From Acetobacterium paludosum (GTDB taxonomy: Bacteria; Bacillota; Clostridia; Eubacteriales; Eubacteriaceae): a DNA stretch of 64,000 bases. Positions within the stretch are counted from its first letter, which is position 1. Every line of letters begins with the position of its first letter. Positions 1-8,903 of the stretch are shown piece by piece. The translations under genes were made by a program, and so were the position numbers. The notes under the pieces were generated by a model. It made no database searches, was not told the origin of the DNA, and was given only the letters and a program-made list of their open reading frames with translations. The stretch covers positions 124,001 to 188,000 of the forward strand of contig NZ_RXYA01000005.1 in assembly GCF_008086595.1 (NCBI RefSeq), in the 5' to 3' direction.

Positions 1-365
1 GTAAGACTATTTGTAATTCGCTCAACTAAGCGTACATGTGTTTTTTCTTCAGCTCTTGCAATGGATTTGCCTTTAGGTGTTAAATAAATAAAATACACCC
101 TGCCATCCTCTGGAGAACGTTCTCGATAAACACATCCCATTGAAATGAATTTTCCGATTAATTCAGTAATCGTCGGTTTTGAATTTTGCGTTTCCTGAGC
201 CAGCTGACTAAACGTTACCCGATAATTCTGATCGATGATTCGCAGATAATATACCTGTTTGATTGTTATATCTCGTGCCTGACCTTCTTCATCTTCATGA
301 AAGTCCGCCTCCATCTGAAGCAATTTTTGATAGGCCTGAAATAATTCATTTTTCTTACATGCCAT
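1..365 (-). CDS. MarR-family transcriptional regulator, 3' end cut by window
   Basis: The reading frame opens at an ATG at 365-363, preceded by GGGTGA, and runs off the left edge after about 121 codons. The translation shows a winged-helix core of the MarR type: a first helix around LRIID, a recognition helix region (SKPTITELIGKF, about residues 68-79) and a wing with the family's DGR signature (SPEDGRVYFIYLT, about residues 88-100). MarR proteins are dimeric repressors, often answering small phenolic or oxidant ligands. Its promoter carries an inverted repeat, so autorepression is likely. The dimerisation C-terminus lies outside the window, and the regulated target is unknown. Confidence 0.85.
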   Translation of the reverse strand, partial: MACKKNELFQAYQKLLQMEADFHEDEEGQARDITIKQVYYLRIIDQNYRVTFSQLAQETQNSKPTITELIGKFISMGCVYRERSPEDGRVYFIYLTPKGKSIARAEEKTHVRLVERITNSL

Positions 366-387
366 AATATCACCCAACTGATTTTAT

Positions 388-446
388 TAGTTAGATTTAA
401 CCTAACTACTTGATAGAAGTATAGCTCTCTTACTGACAATTGTCAA
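388..446 (-). promoter_or_regulatory. marR promoter with inverted-repeat operator
   Basis: On the minus strand TTGACA (446-441) and TATACT (423-418) are separated by exactly 17 bases, a near-consensus sigma-A promoter. Just downstream, over the expected start of transcription, lies a perfect 7-base inverted repeat: TAGTTAG at 388-394, a 7-base spacer, and CTAACTA at 402-408. Its position fits autorepression by the MarR protein; that it is the operator is inferred. Confidence 0.7.
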
Positions 447-560
447 GAAGAGAGCTATCTATTTTAATTAATTAAGTTTTCTTTAATTTTCTATTTGAAT
501 TGATGTTCTCGGACATTTTATATTGCATTTTTCCATAATAAGCATTTACTCATCTATATA

Positions 561-589
561 TTGACAAAAAACATTGAAAAGGCTATGAT
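561..589 (+). promoter_or_regulatory. sigma-A promoter of the parvulin gene
   Basis: TTGACA at 561-566, a 17-base spacer and TATGAT at 584-589. The start codon of the parvulin gene follows about 35 bases later behind an AAGGAG ribosome site. Confidence 0.75.
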
Positions 590-624
590 CTTTATTAAAT
601 AAATTAATTTTCAAGGAGATAATT

Positions 625-1380
625 ATGGAAAAAACCCCTTTAGCTACCGTAGGTAGTAAAACAATTTACACCTCGGATTTAGATGCCTTAATCAAACAAT
701 TACCCCAGGAACAGGCAAATCAGTTCACGTCTCATGAAGGACGTCGACAGTTATTAGAAGAACTCATCGCCCAAGAACTTTTTTATTTAGAAGGTAAAGA
801 AGAAAAAGCTGATGAAAGCGAAGAATTTAAAAAAATGCTCATTGATGCTGAAGAAAAGCTCTTAAAAACACATATGATTGCTCAATTTATGTCGGATGTT
901 AGCGTTCAAGATGAAGAAGTTCAAAAATTCTACAATGAAAATCCGACCCAATTCATCGCACCCGATAGTATTCGTGCAAGCCATATCCTTCTGCCGGCCG
1001 AACAACAAGCAATTGACATTATTGAAGAAATTAAAAACGGGAAATCCTTTGAAGCCGCCGCTAAAGAATTTTCGACTTGTCCTTCCAGCGACAACGGCGG
1101 GGATTTAAATTATTTTTCAAAAGGTCAAATGGTTCCAGAATTTGAAGCCGCTGCTTTTGCCTTAGAAATCGATGAAATGACAGAAGTTCCTGTACAAACT
1201 CAATTTGGATACCACATCATTAAACTGACCGATCGAAAAACATCACAGACCATTCCCTATGATTCTGTAAAAGAAAATGTACGCAATTTTTTGCTGCGTG
1301 AAAAACAAAACAGAGCCTTTATTGGCAAAGTTGATGAACTCAAACAAAAATATCCAGTAACTATGGAAATGGGAATATAA
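625..1380 (+). CDS. Parvulin-type peptidyl-prolyl isomerase (PpiC/PrsA-like, no signal peptide)
   Basis: 251 residues. The C-terminal half is a rotamase (parvulin) domain at about residues 117-205, with the family marks RASHIL (about 117-122), an NGGDLNYF segment and a closing FGYHIIK. The N-terminal half is helical and charged, like the SurA/PrsA chaperone segment. Unlike PrsA lipoproteins, it has no signal peptide or lipobox, so it should act in the cytoplasm. The start is set by AAGGAG 7 bases upstream of ATG. It is monocistronic, with its own promoter and a terminator directly after the stop. The physiological client is unknown. Confidence 0.9.
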   Translation: MEKTPLATVGSKTIYTSDLDALIKQLPQEQANQFTSHEGRRQLLEELIAQELFYLEGKEEKADESEEFKKMLIDAEEKLLKTHMIAQFMSDVSVQDEEVQKFYNENPTQFIAPDSIRASHILLPAEQQAIDIIEEIKNGKSFEAAAKEFSTCPSSDNGGDLNYFSKGQMVPEFEAAAFALEIDEMTEVPVQTQFGYHIIKLTDRKTSQTIPYDSVKENVRNFLLREKQNRAFIGKVDELKQKYPVTMEMGI

Positions 1381-1386
1381 TTAAAA

Positions 1387-1422
1387 ACGGGAACTGTTCT
1401 TCAAGACAGTTCCCGTTTATTG
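1387..1422 (+). terminator. Intrinsic terminator after the parvulin gene
   Basis: An 11-base-pair perfect stem (ACGGGAACTGT at 1387-1397, ACAGTTCCCGT at 1406-1416) with an 8-base loop, then a short T-rich tail. It begins 6 bases after the stop codon. Confidence 0.85.
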
Positions 1423-1444
1423 CAAAACCTATTTTTCGTATTTT

Positions 1445-1618
1445 TTAAATCTCGTCCGACTCTTTTTTACACAAAAATTTATGACCTAAAATAAAACCGG
1501 CAATCATAAAGAGTGCTGCAAAAACCCCCAACACACATGGAACAATTTTTTCTTTGTGAGCAATAAAACAACACTGGCTCTCTTCACTCTGATTTTCTTC
1601 TTTTTTATGACAGCACAT
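1445..1618 (-). CDS. Small Cys-rich single-pass membrane protein, 57 aa, unknown
   Basis: A 57-codon frame starts at ATG 1618-1616, behind GGAGGAAAAAAG. The product begins with Cys-Cys-His, has a second Cys-Cys pair at residues 16-17, a charged N-terminal third, one hydrophobic helix at about residues 25-44 (Val/Leu/Phe/Ala-rich) and a short basic-acidic tail with another Cys. I do not recognise a family. The pattern suggests a metal- or redox-sensitive membrane peptide, but that is only a guess. It lies convergent to the parvulin gene and divergent from the MerR gene. Confidence 0.6.
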   Translation of the reverse strand: MCCHKKEENQSEESQCCFIAHKEKIVPCVLGVFAALFMIAGFILGHKFLCKKESDEI

Positions 1619-1722
1619 TCTTTTTTCCTCCTAATTTTAGTTTTCCTTATAATTTTATTATATACCCACTTCTTCTAAATTCAACCTACTATTTTAATTT
1701 CAATTTATTTTTTATTAATCAC

Positions 1723-1753
1723 TTGACTCTTACCTTAAGTAATAGTTTATTAT
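1723..1753 (+). promoter_or_regulatory. MerR-type promoter with 19-base spacer and operator dyad
   Basis: TTGACT at 1723-1728 and TATTAT at 1748-1753 are separated by 19 bases, the over-long spacing typical of promoters that MerR proteins untwist. Inside the spacer an imperfect inverted repeat (ACTCTTAC at 1726-1733, GTAATAGT at 1739-1746, 7 of 8 paired) fits the dimer-binding site. The downstream gene encodes a MerR protein, so autoactivation is likely. Confidence 0.7.
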
Positions 1754-1776
1754 TGATCTTGTAAGGAGGTCATCAA

Positions 1777-2514
1777 ATGAAAATGACTGTAAAAGAAGTT
1801 TCAAATCTCACCGGAGCTAGTGTGCGCACCCTTCACTATTATCACAGCGAAGGAATTCTTATTCCCAGCGAGATTTCTCAAAACAATTATCGATATTATG
1901 ATGAAGACAATCTTAAAAAATTGCAGAATATTCTTTTTCTTAGAGAACTGGATTTTTCAATCCAGGAAATAAAACATATTCTTTCAGATCCAAATTATGA
2001 TCAAATTGAATCCTTTACAAAACAGCGAAACCTTCTTTTGCTAAAGCGAGATCGTTTGGACAACCTTATTAATTTATTAGACAAAAAAACAAAAGGAGAA
2101 AACAACATGAATTTTGAACCATTTGATATGAAAAAAATTGAAGAGATGAAAATAACGTATGAAAACGAAGTAAAAGAACGTTGGGGAAATTCCCAGGCGT
2201 ATACTCAGTACGAAAACAAAACCAACCACTATACCCCTGAAAATTGGGAAGAAATTCACAATGAAGCTGAAAACATCTACACTGACTTTATTAATAACAT
2301 GAATAAATCACCAGAAAATCCCGAAGTTCAGGAATTAGTCGCTAAATGGCAACAACACATCAGCAATCATTATTATGACTGCACGAAGGAAATTCTTTCC
2401 GGACTTGGCATGATGTACGTTTGTGATGAACGTTTCAAAAAAAACATTGATGAACACGGTGAAGGCTTAGCTCAATTTATGAGTAATGCCATCGCTATTT
2501 ACACATCAAAATAA
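1777..2514 (+). CDS. MerR-family activator with TipAS ligand-binding domain
   Basis: 245 residues. The N-terminal 70 residues are a MerR winged helix (VKEVSNLTGASVRTLHYY, then the second helix region NNYRYYDEDNL), followed by a coiled dimerisation helix to about residue 105. The remainder (about 115-243) resembles the TipAS domain of TipAL/Mta proteins, which captures thiopeptide or multidrug ligands. The start is fixed by AAGGAGG 8 bases before ATG. Known relatives activate their own promoter and multidrug genes; no exporter adjoins, so the target may be itself only. An internal ATG at 2107, behind AAGGAG, would give the TipAS domain alone, as in tipAL/tipAS, where an internal start produces the short form. 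Confidence 0.88.
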   Translation: MKMTVKEVSNLTGASVRTLHYYHSEGILIPSEISQNNYRYYDEDNLKKLQNILFLRELDFSIQEIKHILSDPNYDQIESFTKQRNLLLLKRDRLDNLINLLDKKTKGENNMNFEPFDMKKIEEMKITYENEVKERWGNSQAYTQYENKTNHYTPENWEEIHNEAENIYTDFINNMNKSPENPEVQELVAKWQQHISNHYYDCTKEILSGLGMMYVCDERFKKNIDEHGEGLAQFMSNAIAIYTSK

Positions 2515-2652
2515 TATAAAAAAAAGGTAGCGGCTAAATCTAAAATGATTGCTCGTTATTGCAATTTTTCTGGCATCGATGAGATTGGACCCCGTTCAGG
2601 TATTTATTTCAAAGTGTATCAATGAACGATTAGTAACCTTGGGAAATTATAA

Positions 2653-2696
2653 AGGGTTAAGTGAAATAAAAAGACATGATTATTTCACTTAACCCT
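2653..2696 (-). terminator. Long perfect hairpin closing the pyrimidine operon
   Basis: A perfect 17-base-pair stem (2653-2669 with 2680-2696) and a 10-base loop between convergent genes. Read on the minus strand it is followed by a T-rich stretch (CCCTTTATAATTT), so it probably terminates the pyr/DJ-1 transcript. The preceding stretch 2515-2652 shows no gene I can support. Confidence 0.65.
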
Positions 2697-2732
2697 ATAT
2701 TGTGATCATTAAATATTCATACTGACCAATTG

Positions 2733-3254
2733 TTAGTTTTGTTCTTTTAAGATTTTAATATAATCCTTCATATATTCAGGCAGATCAGGAGGACGTCGAC
2801 TTGAAACAATGTGACCATCAATAATGGATGGCACATCATGCCAAATGGCTCCGGCATTTCTCATATCATCCCTGATGCCCGGGGTACTGGTTACATTGAT
2901 GCCTTTTAGTATTCCCGCCGAAATGAGAACCCATCCGGCGTGGCAAATCTCGCCAATCACCCGTTTTCGATCATCCATGTTTCGAATCATATCCAGAACG
3001 ACGGGAAAACGTCTTAACGCATCAGGTGCCCATCCTCCAGGTACCAAAATACCGTCGTAATCCGCTGGATTAATATCGGTAAAGGAATAATCTGAGATGC
3101 AGGGCACTCCGTATTTGCCGACATACTTTTTACCTGCCGTTTCTCCCACAACATGAACAGTGACGCCTTCTTCGCGTAAACGAAGCACCGGGTACATTAA
3201 TTCAAGATCTTCAAAATCATTGCTGATCAATGCGATAATCTTTTTGCTTTCCAT
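2733..3254 (-). CDS. DJ-1/PfpI-family protein (type 1 amidotransferase-like)
   Basis: 173 residues, the normal length for PfpI/YhbO-type proteins. The nucleophile elbow is visible as EICHAGW with Cys at about residue 104, preceded by LVPGGWAPDALR (about 70-81); the acidic partner is in the EDLEL segment near residue 15-18. The family includes proposed proteases and deglycases acting on stress-damaged proteins. It begins 26 bases after pyrE with GGAGG ahead of ATG, so it is probably the last gene of the pyr operon, an unusual partner. The exact activity cannot be told from sequence. Confidence 0.88.
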   Translation of the reverse strand: MESKKIIALISNDFEDLELMYPVLRLREEGVTVHVVGETAGKKYVGKYGVPCISDYSFTDINPADYDGILVPGGWAPDALRRFPVVLDMIRNMDDRKRVIGEICHAGWVLISAGILKGINVTSTPGIRDDMRNAGAIWHDVPSIIDGHIVSSRRPPDLPEYMKDYIKILKEQN

Positions 3255-3280
3255 ATCGTTCCTCCGATCATTTTTATCTG

Positions 3281-3856
3281 TTAGGCATTTCCTCTGGAGC
3301 CGGGTTTAACCAGTTGTATTTTTCCGGCTTTGCAAACCGGACAATCTTTTGCATCCCATGCCGTGATTTCAAGCTTAATTGAAGAATAAATCGGCATGTC
3401 TATTTCAACTCCCGGGGCCCGACGATCAGCGATACAGGCAACCCCCAATACTTCAGCACCCAAAGCTTCCAGTACTTTCTTCGTTTCAATGGTTGATTTT
3501 CCGGTGGTTACAACATCTTCGGTGATAATCACTTTTTCACCGGGTTTGATCTCAAAGCCTCTTCGCAGTTGCATTTCGCCATCTTTACGTTCTGTGAAAA
3601 TGGATTCTTTTCCCAGCTGTCGGCCAATTTCATAAGAAACAATGACCCCGCCCATGGCTGGCCCAACCACCTTATCGATATCTAACGTTTTTAGCTGTTC
3701 CACCACTGGTGCCAACACCTTAGCAGCTTTATCCGGGAAACGCAGCACTTTTGCACATTGCACATACTGATCGCTGTGTTTACCGGAGGATAATAAAAAA
3801 TGCCCTTCTAAAAACGCATCCGTTTCTTTTAATATTTCCAATATTTCTTGACTCAT
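3281..3856 (-). CDS. pyrE: Orotate phosphoribosyltransferase
   Basis: 191 residues. It joins orotate and PRPP to give OMP in de novo pyrimidine synthesis. The PRPP loop [13 protein letters not shown] lies at about residues 109-121, and the substrate hood segment SSGKHSDQY near residue 23-31 is typical. A C-terminal CPVC pair is present, as in several clostridial PyrE proteins. It is the last biosynthetic gene of the pyrBICFKDE cluster, 46 bases after pyrD. Confidence 0.96.
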   Translation of the reverse strand: MSQEILEILKETDAFLEGHFLLSSGKHSDQYVQCAKVLRFPDKAAKVLAPVVEQLKTLDIDKVVGPAMGGVIVSYEIGRQLGKESIFTERKDGEMQLRRGFEIKPGEKVIITEDVVTTGKSTIETKKVLEALGAEVLGVACIADRRAPGVEIDMPIYSSIKLEITAWDAKDCPVCKAGKIQLVKPGSRGNA

Positions 3857-3902
3857 CCTATTTCCTCAATTCTATATTTTAATCTTTCTCTTAACTTGCT
3901 GT

Positions 3903-4808
3903 TTATATAATCCCACGGATTTCCGAGATATTGGCAAGCCCTTCTTTTTCACAATAAACTTCCAGTCCTTCAATAATTTCAATCGGTGCCAGGGGATTAA
4001 TAAAATTCACGGTCCCAATTTGAATACAGGTTGCCCCTGCCATAATAAACTCCAGCGCGTCTTCCCAGGTGCTGATTCCGCCCATCGCCATTACCGGTAT
4101 GTTAACCGCCTGACAAACCTGATGCGTCATTCGCAGGGCAATGGGTTTAACCGCCGGTCCGGAAAGCCCGGCATACAGGTTGTCAAAAACAACAGCCCTT
4201 TTTTTATAATCGATGGCCATCCCCTGAATGGTATTAATCAGAGAAATACCCTGAGCGCCGGATGCTTCACAGGCCCGCGCAATATCAGCCACTGAATCCC
4301 CGTTTGGCGATAATTTCACCATCACCGGATGATTCGAAATGTCCACCACTTTTTTGGTGATATCTCCTGCGGTCTCCGCTGTCATGCCATAAGCCATTCC
4401 GCCCGCCTTCACATTGGGGCAGGAAATATTCAGCTCAATGAGCTTCACATCAATGGCATTCAGTTTTTCAATGGCCTTCAGATAGGATTCTTCATCTTTT
4501 CCCCCAACATTGACAATGGTTACGGTGTCAAGGCTCTTTAGATGTGGCCATTCGTTTTCGATAAAAGCCTCGATTCCCGGATTTTCCAAACCGATGCTGT
4601 TCATTAAGCCTGCAGGTGTTTCCCATAAGCGTATGCCGGTGTTTCCTGATTGCGGTTCTAAGGTCAGACCTTTTGAACAAAGTCCGCCAAGTTTTTCCAA
4701 ATCATAATATGCTTCATATTCCCGACCAAAGCCAAAAGTGCCGGAAGCGGGAACAACCGGATTTTTAAAGAGAATCTCATTGAATTTTGTTTCAAGTTGT
4801 TTAGACAT
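3903..4808 (-). CDS. pyrD: Dihydroorotate dehydrogenase B, catalytic subunit
   Basis: 301 residues from the chosen start. An FMN TIM barrel of class 1B that oxidises dihydroorotate and passes electrons to PyrK and NAD. The catalytic Cys lies in NISCPNVK (about residue 130), with SIGLENPG and the phosphate-binding GGI segments present. I chose ATG at 4808 rather than 4820 because GAGGTG sits at the right distance from 4808. The start overlaps the pyrK stop by 8 bases, implying translational coupling of the two subunits. Confidence 0.96.
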   Translation of the reverse strand: MSKQLETKFNEILFKNPVVPASGTFGFGREYEAYYDLEKLGGLCSKGLTLEPQSGNTGIRLWETPAGLMNSIGLENPGIEAFIENEWPHLKSLDTVTIVNVGGKDEESYLKAIEKLNAIDVKLIELNISCPNVKAGGMAYGMTAETAGDITKKVVDISNHPVMVKLSPNGDSVADIARACEASGAQGISLINTIQGMAIDYKKRAVVFDNLYAGLSGPAVKPIALRMTHQVCQAVNIPVMAMGGISTWEDALEFIMAGATCIQIGTVNFINPLAPIEIIEGLEVYCEKEGLANISEIRGII

Positions 4809-5502
4809 AAAACACCTCATCGCTTAAAAAAACCGGACCATCTTTACAGACTTTTTTATTTCCGTATTTTGTCGCACAGGTGCAACCCAGACAAGCACCA
4901 ATTCCACAAGCCATGCGAGCTTCCATTGATACATAAACCAGATTTTCTGCCGGCGTTGCTTTTGCGACTGATTTCATCATTACTTCCGGACCGCAGGTTA
5001 CAACAACCTCGTTGGATGCTACCTTCAGTTGATCGGTGATCATTCCGCCGATATTCAAATTCACTTCATCTGCAATCGCATTAAAGGATTCCACACAATA
5101 GGAGCTGTCTCGAAAACCCAAGTATACCCGACAGTTTCCCTGTGGATTTTTTTTCTTGTAATCCTTCACGAAATAGTATAACGGCGCGATTCCAATGCCT
5201 CCGCCAACTACACAGAGATCCCCGACAATCTGGGGAAAGCCATTACCCAACGGTCCCTGCAGGATCACTTCACTCTGAGCTTTTAGACAGGATAAAATTT
5301 CGGTTCCTTTACCCACTACCTGATATAAAAAGGTCAATTTCCCGGCCTCATAATCGTGAACACTAATCGGTCTGGATAATAACGGATCTTTATCCCAGGC
5401 CCGCAGCATAAAAAATTGACCCGGCAAAACCGCACCGGTAAACGCAACCGTCATTTTGCAAATCCCGGGACTGATAAATTCGTTACTCCGGATTATAGCC
5501 AT
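4801..5502 (-). CDS. pyrK: Dihydroorotate dehydrogenase B, electron-transfer subunit
   Basis: 233 residues. A ferredoxin-reductase-like protein carrying FAD and a 2Fe-2S cluster. The FAD motif LSRPISVHD lies at about 42-50, the NAD site VVGGGIGIAPL at about 98-108, and the cluster ligands are Cys199, Cys204, Cys207 and Cys219 (ACGIGACLGC then VCKDGPVF). It links dihydroorotate oxidation to NAD, the usual arrangement in Gram-positive anaerobes. It overlaps pyrF by 10 bases and pyrD by 8. Confidence 0.96.
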   Translation of the reverse strand: MAIIRSNEFISPGICKMTVAFTGAVLPGQFFMLRAWDKDPLLSRPISVHDYEAGKLTFLYQVVGKGTEILSCLKAQSEVILQGPLGNGFPQIVGDLCVVGGGIGIAPLYYFVKDYKKKNPQGNCRVYLGFRDSSYCVESFNAIADEVNLNIGGMITDQLKVASNEVVVTCGPEVMMKSVAKATPAENLVYVSMEARMACGIGACLGCTCATKYGNKKVCKDGPVFLSDEVFYV

Positions 5503-6353
5503 TGGAGAATATCCTCCTTCATTGCCAGCGTCGCATTTCGGATGTGCTCTGCAAAACCCTCATCTTCACATCCTGCTTTTTGATGCCCGGTAATCAGGCC
5601 CCGGGATGAATTGACAACCGCACATCGGGTGCGTTTAAGGATATTGGCGATGTCTTCCCCTTTACCTCCCTGGGCACCATAACCCGGTACCAAAAAGAAG
5701 GTATGAGGGCATCTTTTTTGAATGGCTGCAAATTCGTCTGGTCGCGTCAGGCCGACAACGGCACCAATGGAACTGAATCCACATTCGCCTCTGAAAGCAC
5801 TGCCCCATTTTTCGATTTTATCACCCATGATTTCATAAATGAAATCATCCTGAACTTTCAGGTTTTGCAGATCAACTGCTGATGGGTTTGACGTGCGTTG
5901 AAGAATAAAAATGCCCTTATTATTGTCTTTAATATAAGAATAGTATGGTGACACCGCATCTTCTCCCATATAAGCATTAACCGTCATAATATCCACTTCA
6001 AAATCACCGGTAAAATGACCTTTGGCATATTGGTCTCCAGTGGATGAAATATCCCCCCGCTTTACGTCCCCAATCACCACAATGTTTTTATTTCTGGCAT
6101 ATTTTACCGTTTCGCTATATGCCTTGAGTCCATCTAACCCAAGGGATTCATAGCACGCAATTTGAACCTTGTAGGCCGCTGCCAGATCTTCTGTGGCATC
6201 AATCACTTTCTTATTGAAGGCTGTTATTTTTTCACCATCAGACCAATCTTTTAGAAGCAAATACTGCGGTAAAAATTTAAGTGTCGTATCAAGACCCACA
6301 CAAATCGGGCCTTTTTTTATCGCATCTTTATAAAGCCGATCCATTATCATCAT
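5493..6353 (-). CDS. pyrF: Orotidine 5'-phosphate decarboxylase
   Basis: 286 residues, the longer type-2 PyrF with the active-site segment VIGDVKRGDISST, where the Lys and Asp form the catalytic network. It converts OMP to UMP. The segment VGLDTTL near residue 20 is the first phosphate-pocket strand. The start at 6353 has GAAGGGA 8 bases upstream; an in-frame ATG at 6344 is possible. It overlaps pyrC by 26 bases and pyrK by 10. Confidence 0.95.
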   Translation of the reverse strand: MMIMDRLYKDAIKKGPICVGLDTTLKFLPQYLLLKDWSDGEKITAFNKKVIDATEDLAAAYKVQIACYESLGLDGLKAYSETVKYARNKNIVVIGDVKRGDISSTGDQYAKGHFTGDFEVDIMTVNAYMGEDAVSPYYSYIKDNNKGIFILQRTSNPSAVDLQNLKVQDDFIYEIMGDKIEKWGSAFRGECGFSSIGAVVGLTRPDEFAAIQKRCPHTFFLVPGYGAQGGKGEDIANILKRTRCAVVNSSRGLITGHQKAGCEDEGFAEHIRNATLAMKEDILQWL

Positions 6354-7500
6354 ATTTTATATTTCCCTTCACCATCGTCATTAAAACTTTGCCTTTAAGC
6401 GTTTCTCCCCCAAATGGATTATTTCTGCTTTTAGAAATGAAATCTTTGGGATTGATTTTACCCTCCCAATTCAGATCAACTAAAACTAAGTCTGCCGGAT
6501 ATCGTTCTTTAACAAGACCGGTCTTTAGCCCCATCCGTTTTGCCGGTGCATAGCTTAACATTTCACTCAATTTTTCCAGCCCGATTTTATTTTGATTAAA
6601 CACAGTATAATACATAGAAAATGCCATCTCAAAATTATTAATGCCAGGCGCCCCATTTTGCTTATCTTCTTCTGAATGAGGGGCATGGTCCGTCCCACAC
6701 ATATCAATCATCCCGTCTTTAATGCCTTCAATTAATGATCGCCGGTCGGGGTAGGTTCTAAAAGGCGGATTCACTCGGTATTCCATCGCTGATGCAAAAA
6801 GATGGTGGGGTGTCACTTCGCAGGTAATATCCAGACCTTTTTCTTTCGCCATCCGAATGACTTCCAAGGTATCTTTCTTGCTAATATGACAAACATGTAA
6901 ATGGCCGCCATAACTTTCCAGAAGCCCAACATCCCGTTTAACCAAAGCTGTTTCCGGATCACAATGGGTTAACAGAATAAAGTCATTTTCTGCGGATGCT
7001 TTCAAACCTTTTACCATGGTATCTTCATTTAAAATAGAAACGCCATCATTGGAAAACACATTGGTCAGTGTTCGCAATGCTTCAAAATCGACTAATTCTT
7101 CTTCGCTGAAATTCTTGGTCACTGCCGACACTTGAATCAGCTTACAAAGATTCAATTCTGTCGCTTTGTTTAGATTTTTATTAAGGATTTCCGCATTATC
7201 AATGATTGGTTTGGTATTGGCCATGGCAACTAAAGATGTGAATCCGCCCTTCAAAGCTGCTTTCATCCCAGTTTCCATGGTTTCCTTGTATTCATAGCCA
7301 GGATCTCTTAAATGACAGTGCATATCGATGAATCCCGGCATCAGTACATGTCCCTCACCATCGATTTCCTTATCGTATGCTGCGCGAACCACGCCTTTTT
7401 CTTTGTAAACTTTTTTTATTTTTCCATCTTCTATCAATACCTTGCCGGATCGCAGTCCTTCAGCATCAACAATTTCAATGTTTTTGATCAAGGTTTTCAT
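6328..7500 (-). CDS. pyrC: Dihydroorotase, class I
   Basis: 390 residues, amidohydrolase fold. It cyclises carbamoyl aspartate to dihydroorotate. The zinc-binding DMHCHLRDPG motif lies near residue 58-67, and the closing catalytic segment MCGTDHAPHS is present. The start has GGAGGG 7-10 bases upstream. It lies 15 bases after pyrI in the operon. The length is slightly below the 425-430 of many class I enzymes, but all motifs are present. Confidence 0.95.
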   Translation of the reverse strand: MKTLIKNIEIVDAEGLRSGKVLIEDGKIKKVYKEKGVVRAAYDKEIDGEGHVLMPGFIDMHCHLRDPGYEYKETMETGMKAALKGGFTSLVAMANTKPIIDNAEILNKNLNKATELNLCKLIQVSAVTKNFSEEELVDFEALRTLTNVFSNDGVSILNEDTMVKGLKASAENDFILLTHCDPETALVKRDVGLLESYGGHLHVCHISKKDTLEVIRMAKEKGLDITCEVTPHHLFASAMEYRVNPPFRTYPDRRSLIEGIKDGMIDMCGTDHAPHSEEDKQNGAPGINNFEMAFSMYYTVFNQNKIGLEKLSEMLSYAPAKRMGLKTGLVKERYPADLVLVDLNWEGKINPKDFISKSRNNPFGGETLKGKVLMTMVKGNIKYDDNGSAL

Positions 7501-7515
7501 GTGTCCCTCCTTCTT

Positions 7516-7950
7516 TTAGTCTTCTTCAATAAAGGTAGTAAAAGCATCACAATATTCACAACGATACTGCTTTTTTTCTTCATTAACTAAATAAAATTTT
7601 ATTTCTCTGACATCTTCATACTGCGTAATACAGCGAGGATTTTTGCATTTCATGATTCCATTGACAACTTGCGGAAGCGTAAGTTTGACCTTTTTATACA
7701 TTTCTCCATTTTTGACAAAATTTATGGTGACATTGGGATCAATGAGGCCTAAAACCGTCATATCAATTTGCATATCTGTTTCAATTTTGATCAAATCTTT
7801 TTGCTTCATTTTTTTACTTGGAATGTTTTTCAGAAGAACGACCACATCATCTATATCATTGAGGTGGAGCGCCTTATAAATCTCAAAGCCGTGACCTGCT
7901 TCGATATGGTCAATAATGATTCCCTTTTTTAGTTTAGATACATTTATCAT
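7516..7950 (-). CDS. pyrI: Aspartate carbamoyltransferase regulatory subunit
   Basis: 144 residues. The N-terminal nucleotide-binding domain is followed by a zinc domain with ligands CKNPRC and, near the C-terminus, CEYC. It binds CTP/ATP and makes ATCase allosteric. I chose ATG 7950 over an upstream in-frame start at 7980 because GGAGG lies just ahead of 7950 and the protein then begins like known PyrI (MINVSKL). The start overlaps the pyrB stop by 17 bases. Confidence 0.95.
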   Translation of the reverse strand: MINVSKLKKGIIIDHIEAGHGFEIYKALHLNDIDDVVVLLKNIPSKKMKQKDLIKIETDMQIDMTVLGLIDPNVTINFVKNGEMYKKVKLTLPQVVNGIMKCKNPRCITQYEDVREIKFYLVNEEKKQYRCEYCDAFTTFIEED

Positions 7951-8872
7951 TTTTATCCTCCACCCCCAAAAGTTTGGCAATCAGTGCCATTCGCACGTAC
8001 ATCCCATATTTTGCCTGAGTAAAATAAACCGCTCTGGGATCATCATCAACCTCTGTGGCAATCTCATTAACCCGTGGCAATGGGTGCATCACGATCATAT
8101 CTTTTTTTGCACTCTTCATTTTCTTTTTATCAAGTACATAATAGTCTTTCAACCGAAGATATTCTTCTTCACTGACAAAACGTTCCCGTTGAACTCTGGA
8201 CATATAAAGTATATCCAAGTCTCCAATCACTTCATCCAGGTTTGTGGTTTCTTTATAAATCCCATCATCCAACAGATTGAGAATATTTTCGGGCATCTGC
8301 AGTTCTTTTGGCGATATAAAAACAAACTTTACCCCCTGATATCGACTTAGCATTTTTACCAACGAGTGAATCGTCCGGCCAAACAGTAAATCGCCGCAAA
8401 CGCCAACCACGTGATTGTCATACCCACCTTTAAATTTCCGAATGGTCAGTAAATCTGTCAATGTCTGAGTTGGGTGTTCATGTCCCCCATCGCCGGCATT
8501 AATAATCGGCATATTCTTAGCAAACTTTGACACTAGCCGTGCCGTTCCTTCCCGTGGATGCCGGATAACGGCAATATCCGAATAACATTCAATGGTTCGG
8601 ATGGTATCTCCTAAACTCTCTCCCTTAGAAACTGATGAATTATTTGGATCATCAAATCCAATAATTTCGCCACCTAAGCGAAGCATGGCGGCTTCGAAAC
8701 TAAAACGCGTACGAGTCGAAGGCTCATAAAAAAGGCTGGCTAATAATTTTCCCTTACAAACCATAGAATAACCCTCTGGGTTTGCAATAATATTATCAGC
8801 CAGCTGCATAATCGATTCAATTTCGTCTAGCGAAAAGTCGTTAGGTTCGATTAAATGTCTTCCTTTTAACAT
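7934..8872 (-). CDS. pyrB: Aspartate carbamoyltransferase catalytic subunit
   Basis: 312 residues from the selected ATG at 8872, which follows GGAGGAACATT; the longer frame to 8908 lacks such a site. The carbamoyl-phosphate loop [13 protein letters not shown], the HPREGT segment, [10 protein letters not shown] and the closing HPLPR are all present. It condenses carbamoyl phosphate with aspartate, the first committed step. It is the first gene of pyrBICFKDE and sits behind a leader with a terminator that may attenuate transcription. Confidence 0.96.
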   Translation of the reverse strand: MLKGRHLIEPNDFSLDEIESIMQLADNIIANPEGYSMVCKGKLLASLFYEPSTRTRFSFEAAMLRLGGEIIGFDDPNNSSVSKGESLGDTIRTIECYSDIAVIRHPREGTARLVSKFAKNMPIINAGDGGHEHPTQTLTDLLTIRKFKGGYDNHVVGVCGDLLFGRTIHSLVKMLSRYQGVKFVFISPKELQMPENILNLLDDGIYKETTNLDEVIGDLDILYMSRVQRERFVSEEEYLRLKDYYVLDKKKMKSAKKDMIVMHPLPRVNEIATEVDDDPRAVYFTQAKYGMYVRMALIAKLLGVEDKNDKCI

Positions 8873-8903
8873 AATGTTCCTCCTATTCATCAACACAATT
8901 ATG

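Noticed and set aside
2515-2652. Possible transposase relic after the MerR gene
   Set aside because: Short translated pieces gave no recognisable family and no repeats were seen.
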